NCBI RefSeq assembly: GCF_030700245.1
Contig: NZ_JAUYZI010000007.1
Location: forward strand, 62,001 to 126,000
Length of the DNA: 64,000 nucleotides
Source: Methylobacterium amylolyticum
GTDB taxonomy: Bacteria; Pseudomonadota; Alphaproteobacteria; Rhizobiales; Beijerinckiaceae
Direction: 5' to 3'
The position numbers were made by a program, and so were the translations under genes. Position 1 is the first letter of the stretch; each line of letters opens with the position of its first letter. The notes under the pieces are model-generated. The model saw nothing but the letters and a program-made list of their open reading frames with translations. It ran no database searches and was not told the DNA's origin. This document shows, one piece after another, positions 26,578 through 36,737 of this stretch.

Positions 26578-27315
26578 ATGTTCGATCTGACCGGCCGCAA
26601 AGCCCTCGTCACCGGCGCGACCGGCGGCCTCGGCCGCGCCATCGCCACGGCGCTGCACGCGCAGGGTGCCACCGTCGCGCTCTCGGGCACCCGGCCCGAG
26701 GCTCTGGCGGCGCTGGCCGCGGACCTGGGGGAGCGCGCGCACCCGGTGCCCGCCGACCTCGCCGACCCGGCCGCGGTCGAGGCGCTGGTGCCGGCGGCCG
26801 AGGCCGCGGCCGGGCCCCTCGACATCCTCGTGAACAACGCGGGCATCACCCGCGACAACCTGTTCATGCGGATGAAGGACGAGGAGTGGGAGCAGGTGCT
26901 CGCGGTCAACCTCACCGCCGCCTTCCGCCTGTCGCGGGCGGCGGTGAAGGGCATGATGCGCCGCCGCCACGGCCGGATCATCGGCATCGGCTCGGTGGTC
27001 GGCGCCACCGGCAATCCCGGCCAGGGGAACTACGCCGCGGCCAAGGCCGGCCTCGTCGGCCTCACAAAGGCGCTCGCCGCCGAGGTCGCCTCGCGCGGCA
27101 TCACCGTGAACTGCGTCGCCCCGGGGTTCATCGCCTCGCCCATGACCGACGCGCTGAACGAGAAGCAGCGCGAGGGCATCCTCGGCCGCGTGCCCGCGGG
27201 CCGGCTCGGCGAGGGGTCCGAGGTCGCCGCCGCCTGCGTGTACCTCGCCTCGGCGGAGGCCGGCTACGTCACCGGCCACACCCTGCACGTGAACGGCGGC
27301 ATGGCGATGTTCTAG
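26578..27315 (+). CDS. fabG: 3-oxoacyl-ACP reductase
   Basis: A 245-residue short-chain dehydrogenase that reduces 3-ketoacyl-ACP with NADPH. It has TGATGGLGRA (cofactor loop, about residues 12-21), NNAGITRDNL near 85-94, and the Ser-Tyr-Lys triad in GSVVGATGNPGQGNYAAAKAG near 138-158. The C-terminal GYVTGHTLHVNGGMAMF is the typical FabG ending. Its position in the fabD-fabG-acpP-fabF run makes the fatty-acid role firm. Confidence 0.96.
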   Translation: MFDLTGRKALVTGATGGLGRAIATALHAQGATVALSGTRPEALAALAADLGERAHPVPADLADPAAVEALVPAAEAAAGPLDILVNNAGITRDNLFMRMKDEEWEQVLAVNLTAAFRLSRAAVKGMMRRRHGRIIGIGSVVGATGNPGQGNYAAAKAGLVGLTKALAAEVASRGITVNCVAPGFIASPMTDALNEKQREGILGRVPAGRLGEGSEVAAACVYLASAEAGYVTGHTLHVNGGMAMF

Positions 27316-27641
27316 CGCTTCGCCGGAGCGGAGACCGGGGCCGGCGCGCGGCGCGAACCGGCCCCGCCGAGGGGCTCGGGACACGGAAAAGCCACAGCGA
27401 TGAAGGGGCGGTGAACGGGCCCTCGCCAGCGCGGGAACCCTGTGCTACCACCCCCGGCGGCCGTACAGGGGCTTGACGGTTCAGCGGGTTTTCAGTCCAA
27501 GACCCTCGCCGGGGCTGTCCCGGCTCACCGCGATGCACGCGCGATCGGACACCGGCCTGCCAAGGGTCCCGCAGGGGCTCGGCGGGCCACGGCACACCCA
27601 AGACGACGCGAACAGACCAGAAGGACGAGGACGGAAGACCG
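27316..27641. other. Leader region of acpP
   Basis: This 326-base gap between fabG and acpP has no gene-like frame. A TTGACG at 27473-27478 could be a -35 element, but no convincing -10 follows at the right spacing. GC-rich inverted sequence just after the fabG stop (27316-27362) vaguely resembles the dispersed repeat. A separate strong acpP promoter is expected here, given the protein's abundance. Confidence 0.4.
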
Positions 27642-27881
27642 ATGAGCGATATCGCTGAGCGCGTGAAGAAGATCGTCGTCGAGCATCTGGGCGTCGAGCC
27701 CGAGAAGGTGGTCGAGAGCGCCAACTTCATCGACGACCTCGGTGCCGACAGCCTCGACACGGTCGAGCTGGTGATGGCGTTCGAGGAGGAGTTCAACGTC
27801 GAGATCCCGGACGATGCCGCCGAGACGATCCAGACGGTGGGCGACGCGGTGAAGTTCCTGGAGAAGAACTCCGCCGCCTGA
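27642..27881 (+). CDS. acpP: Acyl carrier protein
   Basis: A 79-residue acidic four-helix protein that carries growing acyl chains. The phosphopantetheine attachment site is DSLD with Ser at residue 37. [23 protein letters not shown] and [16 protein letters not shown] are standard. It lies between fabG and fabF. The length is exactly that of the family. Confidence 0.98.
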   Translation: MSDIAERVKKIVVEHLGVEPEKVVESANFIDDLGADSLDTVELVMAFEEEFNVEIPDDAAETIQTVGDAVKFLEKNSAA

Positions 27882-27967
27882 CGGGCTGTCGGTTTTCATG
27901 CGGCGCGGGTGAGGCGATTTCGCCCCCGCGCCGTTATCGTTTTTGAGGTCAGTACGGGACGGGAAGC

Positions 27968-29230
<1,263 letters not shown>

Positions 29231-29234
29231 GCCC

Positions 29235-29771
29235 TCAGCAGAGCTTCACGTTGCTGACCTGCACGGCGATCGTGTAGCCGCGTAAATCATTCGTGGTCGT
29301 GCCGGTGAACAGCCGAGTGATCTGCGGCAGGTAGGGCCTGTAGGTCATCGACATCACCACGACGATCGCCACGTCGAGTTCGTTGAGCACGGCGAGCGCC
29401 CGGGCCGCGATATCCGCATCGACGGAGGTGCTGGTGCCGCGGCAGACACGGATCGCCCCCGAGACCTCGTTGATCTGGAGAATGCCGAGCGTCATGCTCG
29501 GGAAGCGGACCAGCACGTTGGCCTTGCGGTCGGTGTAGGCCTGGATCGTATCGGTGGTGCAGCTCAGGTAGCCCGGCGTCGAGGAGGCCGGGCAGGACAC
29601 GATCGCCGACGCGATCTGCGTGCTCGACCGCTCGATCTCGCGGTTGAAGGCCGAGATGTTGATCAGGTCGATGGCCGCCGCCGTCAGGCTCATCAGCATC
29701 GTGGCGAGCAGCGCGAACTCGACCGCGGCGGCGCCGCGGCGCGCCCGGACGAAGCGTGCGAGGCGACCCAT
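29235..29771 (-). CDS. TadE-like pseudopilin
   Basis: A 178-residue protein with a short basic leader (MGRLARFVRARRG) followed by AAAVEFALLATMLMSLTAAAIDLINI. That is the TadE motif: a Gly or Ala before the processing site, then a Glu in a hydrophobic segment. The rest is a periplasmic domain with paired Cys residues (for example CPASSTPGYLSC and a terminal KLC). TadE-family pseudopilins are cut by the prepilin peptidase and take part in Flp/Tad pilus assembly. It is the last of three tightly packed genes (1-base gap to the previous). No Tad ATPase, secretin or platform gene is in the window. Confidence 0.85.
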   Translation of the reverse strand: MGRLARFVRARRGAAAVEFALLATMLMSLTAAAIDLINISAFNREIERSSTQIASAIVSCPASSTPGYLSCTTDTIQAYTDRKANVLVRFPSMTLGILQINEVSGAIRVCRGTSTSVDADIAARALAVLNELDVAIVVVMSMTYRPYLPQITRLFTGTTTNDLRGYTIAVQVSNVKLC

Positions 29772-29772
29772 C

Positions 29773-30243
29773 TCACGATCGCCGGAACACGACCGAGGCC
29801 TTCGCCCAGGTCGGGGGCCAGAGCGGCACGATCTTCACGGCGGGGATCGCCGCGCGCAGCACCAGCAGGTTCATCGGCAGGCCGGGCGAGAACGCCGCCC
29901 CCTGGATCGAGAGCGTCCCGGTCGGGACCGCCGCAAGCGGCGTCATCTCGACCAGCAGCTTCTCCTCGCAGGTCGCCGCCGGCATGATGCGGATGCGGGC
30001 GCAGACGATGGACTTGTATCCCGCCTGATTGCCGAGCAGCACGGCCGGCTCCGGGTCGGACGCCGTGTCGAACAGCGCGTTGCTCAGCGTCAGTTGGGTG
30101 TACTGATAGATGGCGAGCTGGATCCCGCCCATGACCAGCAGGATCACCGGCCAGACGAGCAGCGCGAATTCCACCGCCACGCTTCCGCGCCGGTCCGCCC
30201 GCAGACGCCGCACCGGGCGGAGGGCTTGGAGGGTCGGGTGCAC
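29773..30243 (-). CDS. TadE-like pseudopilin
   Basis: A 156-residue protein with a basic leader to residue 20 and then GSVAVEFALLVWPVILLVMGGIQLAIYQY, a clear TadE transmembrane motif with Glu after the processing site. The periplasmic part contains two Cys residues (VCARIRIMPAATC). It sits 3 bases after the TadG-like gene and 1 base before the second TadE-like gene, so the three are one transcript. It probably forms a hetero-oligomer with its neighbours at the base or tip of a Tad pilus, as known for TadE/TadF. Confidence 0.87.
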   Translation of the reverse strand: MHPTLQALRPVRRLRADRRGSVAVEFALLVWPVILLVMGGIQLAIYQYTQLTLSNALFDTASDPEPAVLLGNQAGYKSIVCARIRIMPAATCEEKLLVEMTPLAAVPTGTLSIQGAAFSPGLPMNLLVLRAAIPAVKIVPLWPPTWAKASVVFRRS

Positions 30244-30246
30244 GAC

Positions 30247-31335
30247 TCAGCTCGCCGGGCAGTAGTTGCGGCAGATCAGCAGGTTGTCGATCAAGCCGCC
30301 GAAGGTGTCCTCGCGTCCCGCCGCCCGCCAGGAGATGCGGTAATTCGCGGTGGCAGGCACGGTGAAGTTGATCACCCGCTCCGTCCAGTAGTTCGACTGG
30401 ACGCAGACATCGACCATGTTTGCCGCGTTGTAGGTGTAGTTGCCCTGCTTCTCGACGTAAACCTCGATGCGGTTGGTCTGGCCTTCGGTGGTGTAATAGG
30501 AGACGGCGCTGTTCGTGGAACCGCAGATCACCGAGTTGCCGATCGACCAGTCCCGGAGCCGCGAAAGGTACTGGTAGCGGATCTGGTAGGTGCCGGCCGG
30601 CAGGTTCAGGATCCGCGACATGGTCGAGTTTGACTTGCAGGAGCGGTTGCCGGAATTGGCGGATGTGCCGCAATCGCTGTCGAGCTCTGCGAAGTAGGTG
30701 CCGAACAGGATCGTCGTTCCCGAGGTCGAGATCTGGCTGTTGATCTCGATGCCGGCCGCCTGTGTGGTCCAGCCGTTCCAAGTGTTGCTGTTGTTGTAGC
30801 CGCCGAGCACGCTCCAACTGTTGGCGCCCACATTGTGGTTGCCCTCGAACGATTCCGAGATGAGCACCTCCGGCATCGACGTCGAGGTCGTCTTGGCAAC
30901 CGTGGTTGAGATCACCGCGCAGTCCTTCGCGGCAGTGAAGGTCATTTTGATAGTATTGAAAAGCGATGAGAATACCAGATTCTGGTCCCGAGTCGCCTCG
31001 ACATGAACGCTTGTATCGGTGTTCAGCGTGATCGGCGGCGGGGCGATGGAAATATTCTTGGCAACGAAGTTGCGCTTGGCGATATCCGCGACCATGTCCG
31101 GGTAGGTCGTCGTTGTGGAACGCACCGTCACGTCCTGCGGCTTCTGCGCGTTCACGTAGGCCGCGCTCTGGATGCACGACAACTCGACGGCGCTCCACAG
31201 GCGCTGGCGGAAGGTGACCGCGCGGGACATCTCGATGGCGCCGCCGATCCCGACCAGCAGGGCGGGCGCAGCGAGGGCCACGATCACGGCGAGGCTGCCG
31301 CGCCGGTCGCGTGAGAATGTGCCCCTGCCAGGCAT
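30247..31335 (-). CDS. TadG-like protein with C-terminal lectin-like domain
   Basis: A 362-residue protein. The leader DRRGSLAVIVALAAPALLVGIGGAIEMSRAV (in part, residues 9-40) is the TadG/TadE-type N-terminal helix, and a short pilin-like domain follows to about residue 135. The rest, from SFEGNHNVGANSWSVLGG on, is rich in Asn, Ser, Thr, Tyr and Trp with spaced Cys. Its FEG start, the Gly-Trp stretch, the middle LNLPAGTYQIRYQYLSR and the end all suggest a beta-sandwich of the DUF642/carbohydrate-binding kind. TadG proteins usually have a von Willebrand domain here instead. The DNA of this part is less GC-rich than its surroundings. It may be a minor pilin with an adhesive or sugar-binding head. 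Confidence 0.78.
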   Translation of the reverse strand: MPGRGTFSRDRRGSLAVIVALAAPALLVGIGGAIEMSRAVTFRQRLWSAVELSCIQSAAYVNAQKPQDVTVRSTTTTYPDMVADIAKRNFVAKNISIAPPPITLNTDTSVHVEATRDQNLVFSSLFNTIKMTFTAAKDCAVISTTVAKTTSTSMPEVLISESFEGNHNVGANSWSVLGGYNNSNTWNGWTTQAAGIEINSQISTSGTTILFGTYFAELDSDCGTSANSGNRSCKSNSTMSRILNLPAGTYQIRYQYLSRLRDWSIGNSVICGSTNSAVSYYTTEGQTNRIEVYVEKQGNYTYNAANMVDVCVQSNYWTERVINFTVPATANYRISWRAAGREDTFGGLIDNLLICRNYCPAS

Positions 31336-31477
31336 GGGTGTCCCGCTCGGTCCGGTTTCGAGCGGCCGAGGCTAGAGCCCGGAGGCTAACACCCGTTTAA
31401 GGTCCAACACGACAATCCTCAGTATCGGCATCACCGATCCGTGAGGCTCCAGCCGGCGCGAAGTCCCGCGCGGCGCG

Positions 31478-32152
31478 TCACCACATCCGCCGCTCCTCCG
31501 CGTCCGGCATCCGCCCGCGCGGGGTCAGGGCGTGGACCACCTCCGGCAGCGCCCGCGCCAGCTCGGCGAGCAGTTGGTCCCGGTCCATGCCCGTCCGGCG
31601 TTCCAGCGCGCCCACCGTATCGTCGCCGAGGGCGCGGGCGAGCTGGTCCGGCCCGACCGGGCGGTTGGACCCCGATCCGATCCAGGACTCGATGACGTCG
31701 CCCAGCCCACCCTGCCGGAAGCGGTCGACCAGCCCGTCGAGACCTCCGAGATCATCCCCGCGATCGCCCCCGACATCGCGCGGGCCCGTCCCGGCCCGGG
31801 CCGGGGCGTCGCCGGGGCCGTCGAGCATGCCGCCGAGATCGTCGAAGCCGCCGCCCGGAAGGTCGGAGCCGGGCTCGTCGCGGCGATCCCCGTACTGATC
31901 GTAGCCACCGATATCCCCGCCCGGTCCGCGCCCCGGCGCCGGGCCGTCCCCGGCCGAGCGGTCGGCCTCCGGTCCCGGCTCCCCCCGGTGCCCCCGCCCG
32001 AAGATGTCGCCGAACCCGCCGCTCGCCCCCTTGGCCAGCAGCAGCATCAGGAGCGCCTTGACGATCGGCGACATCCCGCCGCCCTGACCGCCCTGGCGGC
32101 CGCCGAGCACTTGCCCGAGCACGCCGCCGATCGCCGATTCGAGCAGACCCAT
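31478..32152 (-). CDS. yidB: YidB family protein (DUF937)
   Basis: A 224-residue protein. MGLLESAIGGVLGQVLGG at the start and GGLDGLVDRFRQGGLGDVIESWIGSGSNRPVGPDQLARALG near the C terminus are diagnostic for YidB. Between them is a long Gly/Asp/Pro-rich, probably disordered segment (residues 50-125) absent from the shorter E. coli protein. The start at 32152 is supported by GGGAGG upstream. The function of the family is unknown. It ends a minus-strand group: uup, OmpA-like, small membrane protein, yidB. Confidence 0.87.
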   Translation of the reverse strand: MGLLESAIGGVLGQVLGGRQGGQGGGMSPIVKALLMLLLAKGASGGFGDIFGRGHRGEPGPEADRSAGDGPAPGRGPGGDIGGYDQYGDRRDEPGSDLPGGGFDDLGGMLDGPGDAPARAGTGPRDVGGDRGDDLGGLDGLVDRFRQGGLGDVIESWIGSGSNRPVGPDQLARALGDDTVGALERRTGMDRDQLLAELARALPEVVHALTPRGRMPDAEERRMW

Positions 32153-32226
32153 CCGTCCCTCCCCGAGGCGGGCGCATCGGCGCCCCGGAGCGACAACGGG
32201 GGCCGGGCGCGGCCGGTTGCGCGGCC

Positions 32227-32496
32227 TCAGCCGCGGGCGCCGAGGCTCCGGGCGAGCGCGCCCAGAGCGCAGCCGGCTCCGTAGGCCGCCACGAGGGCGC
32301 AGGCGCTGTCGAGCCACAGGCCGGGGGCGCCCGGCACGAGCCCGGAGACCGCGAGCGCGGCGAGGCCGGCCGCGAGCCCGAGGATCGCCAGCGGCACGCC
32401 CGGCCGCTCCGGCCAACCCGCCAGCCAGCCGATCAGGAGACCGAGCACCGTCGCCCCGGCGAGTCCGGGCCACAGCGCGGTGAGCAGCAGGGTCAC
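32227..32496 (-). CDS. Small three-helix membrane protein
   Basis: An 89-residue, very hydrophobic protein with about three transmembrane segments (residues 2-27, 33-52 and 62-82). It has no recognised family. The start is GTG at 32496, 43 bases after the OmpA-like gene, and it ends 74 bases before yidB. A role linked to the OmpA-like envelope protein is plausible from position only. Confidence 0.65.
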   Translation of the reverse strand: MTLLLTALWPGLAGATVLGLLIGWLAGWPERPGVPLAILGLAAGLAALAVSGLVPGAPGLWLDSACALVAAYGAGCALGALARSLGARG

Positions 32497-32539
32497 GGGC
32501 GGGCGGTCTCCACGGGGACACGCGTCGGCGCGGCCCGGC

Positions 32540-34474
32540 TCATGGCAGCAGCGCGAAGGCGGCGCGGCCGGGCGCGGCGTCGGGGCCGGGCGCGACCTGA
32601 TCGGGCCGGGCCCCGGCCTGGAGCAGGTACTCCACCAGGGCGAGCGCCCGCTGCCGCGGCAGATCGGCGGGCACCTCGGACTCGTCCGGCTTCTTCGCCG
32701 CCTCCGGCTTCGGAGCCGGCTTCGCCTTGCGCGCAGCGCCGGGCGCCTTGGCCGGCTCGGGCTTTGCTTCGGTCGGCGCGTCCACCTTCGGCGGCTTCGC
32801 CCCGGCGGTCTCAGCAGCCTCGCCCTGACCGGCCGTGACGGCCGGCTGCGGCTTAACCGGGTCGGCGGGCCCCGAAACCGCGATCCGCAGGGCCGGGCAG
32901 GCCCTGGCGAGGGCGGCCAGGGCGTCCAGGGTCGGGTAGAAGCCCGCCGCCAGGGCCGCGCTGCCGGCCGGGAAGCGCAGGTCCGCCGCTGCCATCGTAG
33001 CGGAGAAGTCCGCGCGGCACGTCGCGGGATCGCGCCGCTCCTCCGGCCTGCGCGGGGCGACCGCGGCCTTGCCGCTCCAGCCGCCGGGCAGGACGGCGGC
33101 GAGCGCTTCCGGGGCGCGGGCCGCGCTCTCCGGGTAGAGGCTCTCGCCGGTGAACCGCACCGTCCGGTCCGAGACCGCGATCTCGCCCGCGGCGAGGTTG
33201 GCCAGCAGGGGTGCCGTCGCGGCCAGCGCCGCGCCGAGACCGGACGGCGCGCCGTCGGCGATCCGGGTCCGGTCGATCACCGGCTCGCGGAACAGGCGGG
33301 GGCGCAGGGCCGCGAGGACGCGCTCGCGCATCTCCCGGTCGGGCAGGTGCCCGCTGACGGTCACGCCGTCGGCGGCGCGCCGGATCGTCACGCGGTAGGG
33401 CGAGAGCGGCCGGACGGCGAGATCGACAGATCCCGCCGCGACGCCGGCGGGACGGCCGTCGCGCAGCAGCGCGCGTGCCTCGGGGACGGCGTCGGCGTCG
33501 ACGGCGTCGCCCGATACGGAGACCGCGCCGTTCGCGTAGGTCACGCGACCGGCCTGGATCAACTCCGCGAGCCGGCCGAGGAACGCCACCAGTTCCGCGA
33601 CATCGACACCGTCGGGCAGGCCGCGCGCGGTGCGCAGGCGGTCCTCGACGGGCGCGCCCTCGGCGAGCTTGGCGGCCATGGCGTTCGCCATCGTCCGCGC
33701 CGCCTCGGCGGGCACGAAGCCGTCGAGGACGAGCCCGGCGGGTGCGCGCTCCAGGACGAGGCGATAATCGGCGATGCGCGGGGGCACCACCTCGACCCGG
33801 CCGACGCTGAAGCCGTCCGGCGGCTGCGCCAGCGCCGCGCGCAGGGCGTCGTAGGCCGGCATGTCCAGCGCCTCGCCGGACAGGCTGAGAACCGTGTCGC
33901 TGAGCGTCGCCCGGCCGCCCTTGCCGAGCCCCGAGAGCCGCGCCGCGAGGAAAGCGGCCGCCCCGGGGAAGTCGGGGGGCGCCCCGCGGGCGGCGCGGGC
34001 GGTGTCGTCGAGGCGCGTGCCGGAGGCCAGCGCGCCGGTCACCTGCACCTCCAGGGCGCGCCGGCCGACCTCCACCGGGCGGCTGCCTTCGAGCGCGACG
34101 CTGGCGGGGCCCGTCCGGGTCGCGGACCAGACGAAGGGGGTGGCGGTCTCGACGACGCCGAGTTCGGACACGACCCGTCGCGGCGCGTCGAGGGCGGCGA
34201 GTTGCGCCAGAATGCTCTCGCGCTCGACCACGTCTGGCGCCTCGCCCCGGGCCACGAGGTCGCGTCCGCGCGCCTCGACCCGCAGCCAGGGCTCGCCGGT
34301 CTCGGTGCCGGTTCCGGCGACGACCTCGGCCCCCTCGGCCTCGACGCGGGCGCCGATGCCGGGCGCGGCCCAGTACGTCGCGGCCACCCAGATCAGCGCC
34401 ACGGCCGGCAGGCCGGCGAGCCAGCCGGCGCGGCTCAGGGCTCGGGCGGTCGCGTCAGGCAGCGGCACGGGCAT
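32540..34474 (-). CDS. OmpA-family protein with N-terminal anchor and BON-like repeats
   Basis: A 644-residue envelope protein. After a short basic N terminus comes one transmembrane segment (about residues 13-38). At least three tandem alpha/beta segments follow that look like BON-type repeats, for example VEARGRDLVARGEAP, YRLVLERAPAGLVLDGFVPAEAA and YRVTIRRAADGVTVSGHLPD. The C-terminal OmpA peptidoglycan-binding domain starts at LRFPAGSAALAAGFYPTLDALA. It is split by about 75 residues of Lys/Pro/Ala-rich sequence (near 545-620) where the usual GHTD loop lies, before RQRALALVEYLL. The key GHTD reads GPAD, so peptidoglycan binding may be altered. The mycobacterial ArfA protein also joins BON and OmpA domains. 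Confidence 0.75.
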   Translation of the reverse strand: MPVPLPDATARALSRAGWLAGLPAVALIWVAATYWAAPGIGARVEAEGAEVVAGTGTETGEPWLRVEARGRDLVARGEAPDVVERESILAQLAALDAPRRVVSELGVVETATPFVWSATRTGPASVALEGSRPVEVGRRALEVQVTGALASGTRLDDTARAARGAPPDFPGAAAFLAARLSGLGKGGRATLSDTVLSLSGEALDMPAYDALRAALAQPPDGFSVGRVEVVPPRIADYRLVLERAPAGLVLDGFVPAEAARTMANAMAAKLAEGAPVEDRLRTARGLPDGVDVAELVAFLGRLAELIQAGRVTYANGAVSVSGDAVDADAVPEARALLRDGRPAGVAAGSVDLAVRPLSPYRVTIRRAADGVTVSGHLPDREMRERVLAALRPRLFREPVIDRTRIADGAPSGLGAALAATAPLLANLAAGEIAVSDRTVRFTGESLYPESAARAPEALAAVLPGGWSGKAAVAPRRPEERRDPATCRADFSATMAAADLRFPAGSAALAAGFYPTLDALAALARACPALRIAVSGPADPVKPQPAVTAGQGEAAETAGAKPPKVDAPTEAKPEPAKAPGAARKAKPAPKPEAAKKPDESEVPADLPRQRALALVEYLLQAGARPDQVAPGPDAAPGRAAFALLP

Positions 34475-34558
34475 CGTCCGGTGGATCTGTCCGCCAAGAT
34501 CCACCGGCTTTCCGGCAGCATGAAGGCCGGCAGCATCGATGCCGTCTGCCCGGAACGG

Positions 34559-36367
34559 TCAGCCGTCGCGCAGCATCTCCAGCTCCAGCCAGCGATCCTC
34601 CGCCGCAGCCAGCTCGGTCTCGGCCTGAGCCAGGGTCGCCGAGGCCTTGTCGAAGCGGCCGGGATCGCGGGCGTAGAGGTCGGGGTCGTCGAGGATGCCC
34701 TTGAGCTGGCGGATCGCCGCCTCCAGCTTCTCGATGCGGCCCGGCAGGGTCTTCAGCTCGTGCTGGTCCTTGAAGCCGAGCTTCGGCTTGCCCGGCGCGG
34801 GGCGCTCGCGCGGCTCGGAGCGCTCGGGCTTCGTCTCGGCTTTGGCTCTGCCCGCGGCCGCCCGGGCCTCGACGCCGGATCCGCGCTGGGCGAGCATGTC
34901 GGTGTAGCCGCCCGCGTACTCGACCCAGCGCCCCTCCCCCTCCGAGACGAGGACGCTGCCGGTCACCCGGTCGAGGAAGTCGCGGTCGTGGCTCACGAGG
35001 ATCAGCGTGCCCTCGTACTCGCCGAGCATCTCCTGGAGGAGGTCGAGGGTCTCCAGGTCGAGGTCGTTGGTCGGCTCGTCGAGCACCAGCAGGTTCGAGG
35101 GCTGGGCGAGCGCACGGGCGATCAGCAGCCGGTTGCGCTCGCCGCCCGACAGGACGGAGACCGGCGTGCGTGCCTGCTCGGGCGAGAACAGGAAGTCCTT
35201 GAGGTAGCCGACCACGTGGCGGCTGCGGCCGTTGACCGTGACGCTGTCGCCGCGCCCGCCGGTGAGCACGTCGCTCACCGTCATGCCCGGCTCCAGGGTC
35301 GAGCGGGTCTGATCGAGGAACACCGGCTTGAGATTGGTGCCGAGCACGATGTCGCCCGCATCCGGCGCGCGCTGGCCGGTCAACAGGTTGATCAGGGTGG
35401 TCTTGCCCACGCCGTTGGCGCCGACGACGCCGAGGCGGTCGCCGCGCATCACCCGCAGCGACAACCCGTCGACGATCCGGCGGTCGCCGTAGGCTTTGGA
35501 GACGCCGCGCGCCTCGATCACGAGGCTGCCGGAACTCTCCGCCTCGCCCGCCTGCATGCTGACCTGCCCGACCGGGCGGCGCAGCTCGCGGCGGCTCTGG
35601 CGGAGCGCCTGGAGGTTGCCGAGGCGGCGGACGTTGCGCTTGCGCCGGGCGGTGACCCCGTAGCGCAGCCAGTGCTCCTCGGCGACGATCTTGCGGTCGA
35701 GCTTGTGCTGCTCGCGCTCCTCCTCCTCGAAGAAGGCGTCGCGCCATGCCTCGAAGCCGGAGAAGCCCTGCTCGATCCGCCGGGTCTCGCCCCGGTCGAG
35801 CCAGATCGTGGCGCGCGACAGGGCCGAGAGGAAGCGGCGGTCGTGGCTGATGAGGATGAGCGCCGCGCGGGTCGCCTTCAGCTCCGCCTCCAGCCACTCG
35901 ATCGCCGGCAGGTCGAGGTGGTTGGTGGGCTCGTCGAGGAGCAGCACGTCGGGCTCAGGGGCGAGCGCCTGGGCGAGCGCCGCCCGCCGCCCCTCCCCGC
36001 CCGAGAGCTTCGTCGGGTCCTCGGCGCCGGTGAGCCCGAGGCTCTCCAGCAGGTAGCGGGCGCGGTGCGTCGCATCGCCCGGCGCCAGCCCGGACTCGAC
36101 GAAATCGAGGGTGGTGTCGAAGCCGGAGAAGTCCGGCTCCTGCGCGAGGTAACGGATCGTGGTGCCGGGCTGGACGAACAGGCGGCCGCGGTCGGGCTCG
36201 ACCAGCCCGGCGACGATGCGCATCAGCGTCGACTTGCCGGAGCCGTTGCGGCCGACGAGGCAGGCGCGCTCCCCGGGCGAGATGCTGAGATCGGCCCGGG
36301 TGATCAGCGGCGTGCCGCCGAAGGTCAGCGCGGCGTCCTGAAGGGTCAGAAGGGGGGGAGCGGCCAT
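34559..36367 (-). CDS. uup: ABC-F ATPase, Uup type
   Basis: A 602-residue cytosolic protein with two ATPase domains and no membrane part. The first has GRNGSGKST (residues 39-47), LSGGEGRRAALAQAL and DEPTNHLD. The linker carries basic helices. The second has GANGVGKTT, LSGGERNRLLIARAL and DEPTNDLD. The C-terminal 80 residues form a charged coiled coil (KTLPGRIEKLEAAIRQLKG and following), the Uup-specific DNA- or ribosome-binding end. ABC-F proteins act on ribosomes; Uup is also linked to transposon excision and branched DNA. It is followed by the OmpA-like gene after 84 bases. Confidence 0.93.
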   Translation of the reverse strand: MAAPPLLTLQDAALTFGGTPLITRADLSISPGERACLVGRNGSGKSTLMRIVAGLVEPDRGRLFVQPGTTIRYLAQEPDFSGFDTTLDFVESGLAPGDATHRARYLLESLGLTGAEDPTKLSGGEGRRAALAQALAPEPDVLLLDEPTNHLDLPAIEWLEAELKATRAALILISHDRRFLSALSRATIWLDRGETRRIEQGFSGFEAWRDAFFEEEEREQHKLDRKIVAEEHWLRYGVTARRKRNVRRLGNLQALRQSRRELRRPVGQVSMQAGEAESSGSLVIEARGVSKAYGDRRIVDGLSLRVMRGDRLGVVGANGVGKTTLINLLTGQRAPDAGDIVLGTNLKPVFLDQTRSTLEPGMTVSDVLTGGRGDSVTVNGRSRHVVGYLKDFLFSPEQARTPVSVLSGGERNRLLIARALAQPSNLLVLDEPTNDLDLETLDLLQEMLGEYEGTLILVSHDRDFLDRVTGSVLVSEGEGRWVEYAGGYTDMLAQRGSGVEARAAAGRAKAETKPERSEPRERPAPGKPKLGFKDQHELKTLPGRIEKLEAAIRQLKGILDDPDLYARDPGRFDKASATLAQAETELAAAEDRWLELEMLRDG

Positions 36368-36418
36368 GCCGGGCTTATGGCAGCGGCCGGCACGCTCTTC
36401 AAACGCGGCGCGCGGCCC

Positions 36419-36655
36419 TCACGCGGTGGGGTTGGCCGGGCCGGGCGGACTGATCGTCGGGCCGCCGGGATCGTTCACCGGGATCTCGGGCGGGTGGATT
36501 CCGGGGGCTTCGGTGGGCGTCCCGCCGGGAATCTCCGGCGCGGGCCCCGGCGTCGGCACCTGAGGGGGCTCGTAGGGCGTGTCCGGGGCGGGCGTCGGCG
36601 CCGGCTGCGGCACTTCGGGGATGTTTCCCGGATCGGACAGGCGGATGTCGGGCAT
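36419..36655 (-). CDS. Small proline-rich protein
   Basis: A 78-residue protein that is over one third Pro, built from units such as PAPTPAPDTP, PPQVPTPGP and PEIPGGTPTEAPG. It has no signal peptide, Cys or membrane segment. The ATG at 36655 has a good ribosome binding site (GAGGAG), which is the main reason to accept it as a gene. It is intrinsically disordered with no known family. It stands between uup and the PHA-region protein on the same strand. Confidence 0.55.
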   Translation of the reverse strand: MPDIRLSDPGNIPEVPQPAPTPAPDTPYEPPQVPTPGPAPEIPGGTPTEAPGIHPPEIPVNDPGGPTISPPGPANPTA

Positions 36656-36737
36656 GGCGCGCTCCTCAAGGGTCGGCGGCCTCCTCTCCCGGCGCCGCTC
36701 GGTCGAGGCGAACGGGTCCCCATGCCGGATGTTCCGG

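Noticed and set aside
27316..27362. A possible fourth copy of the dispersed repeat after fabG
   Set aside because: Only a few GC-rich blocks agree with the second hairpin. The match is no better than expected in this composition.
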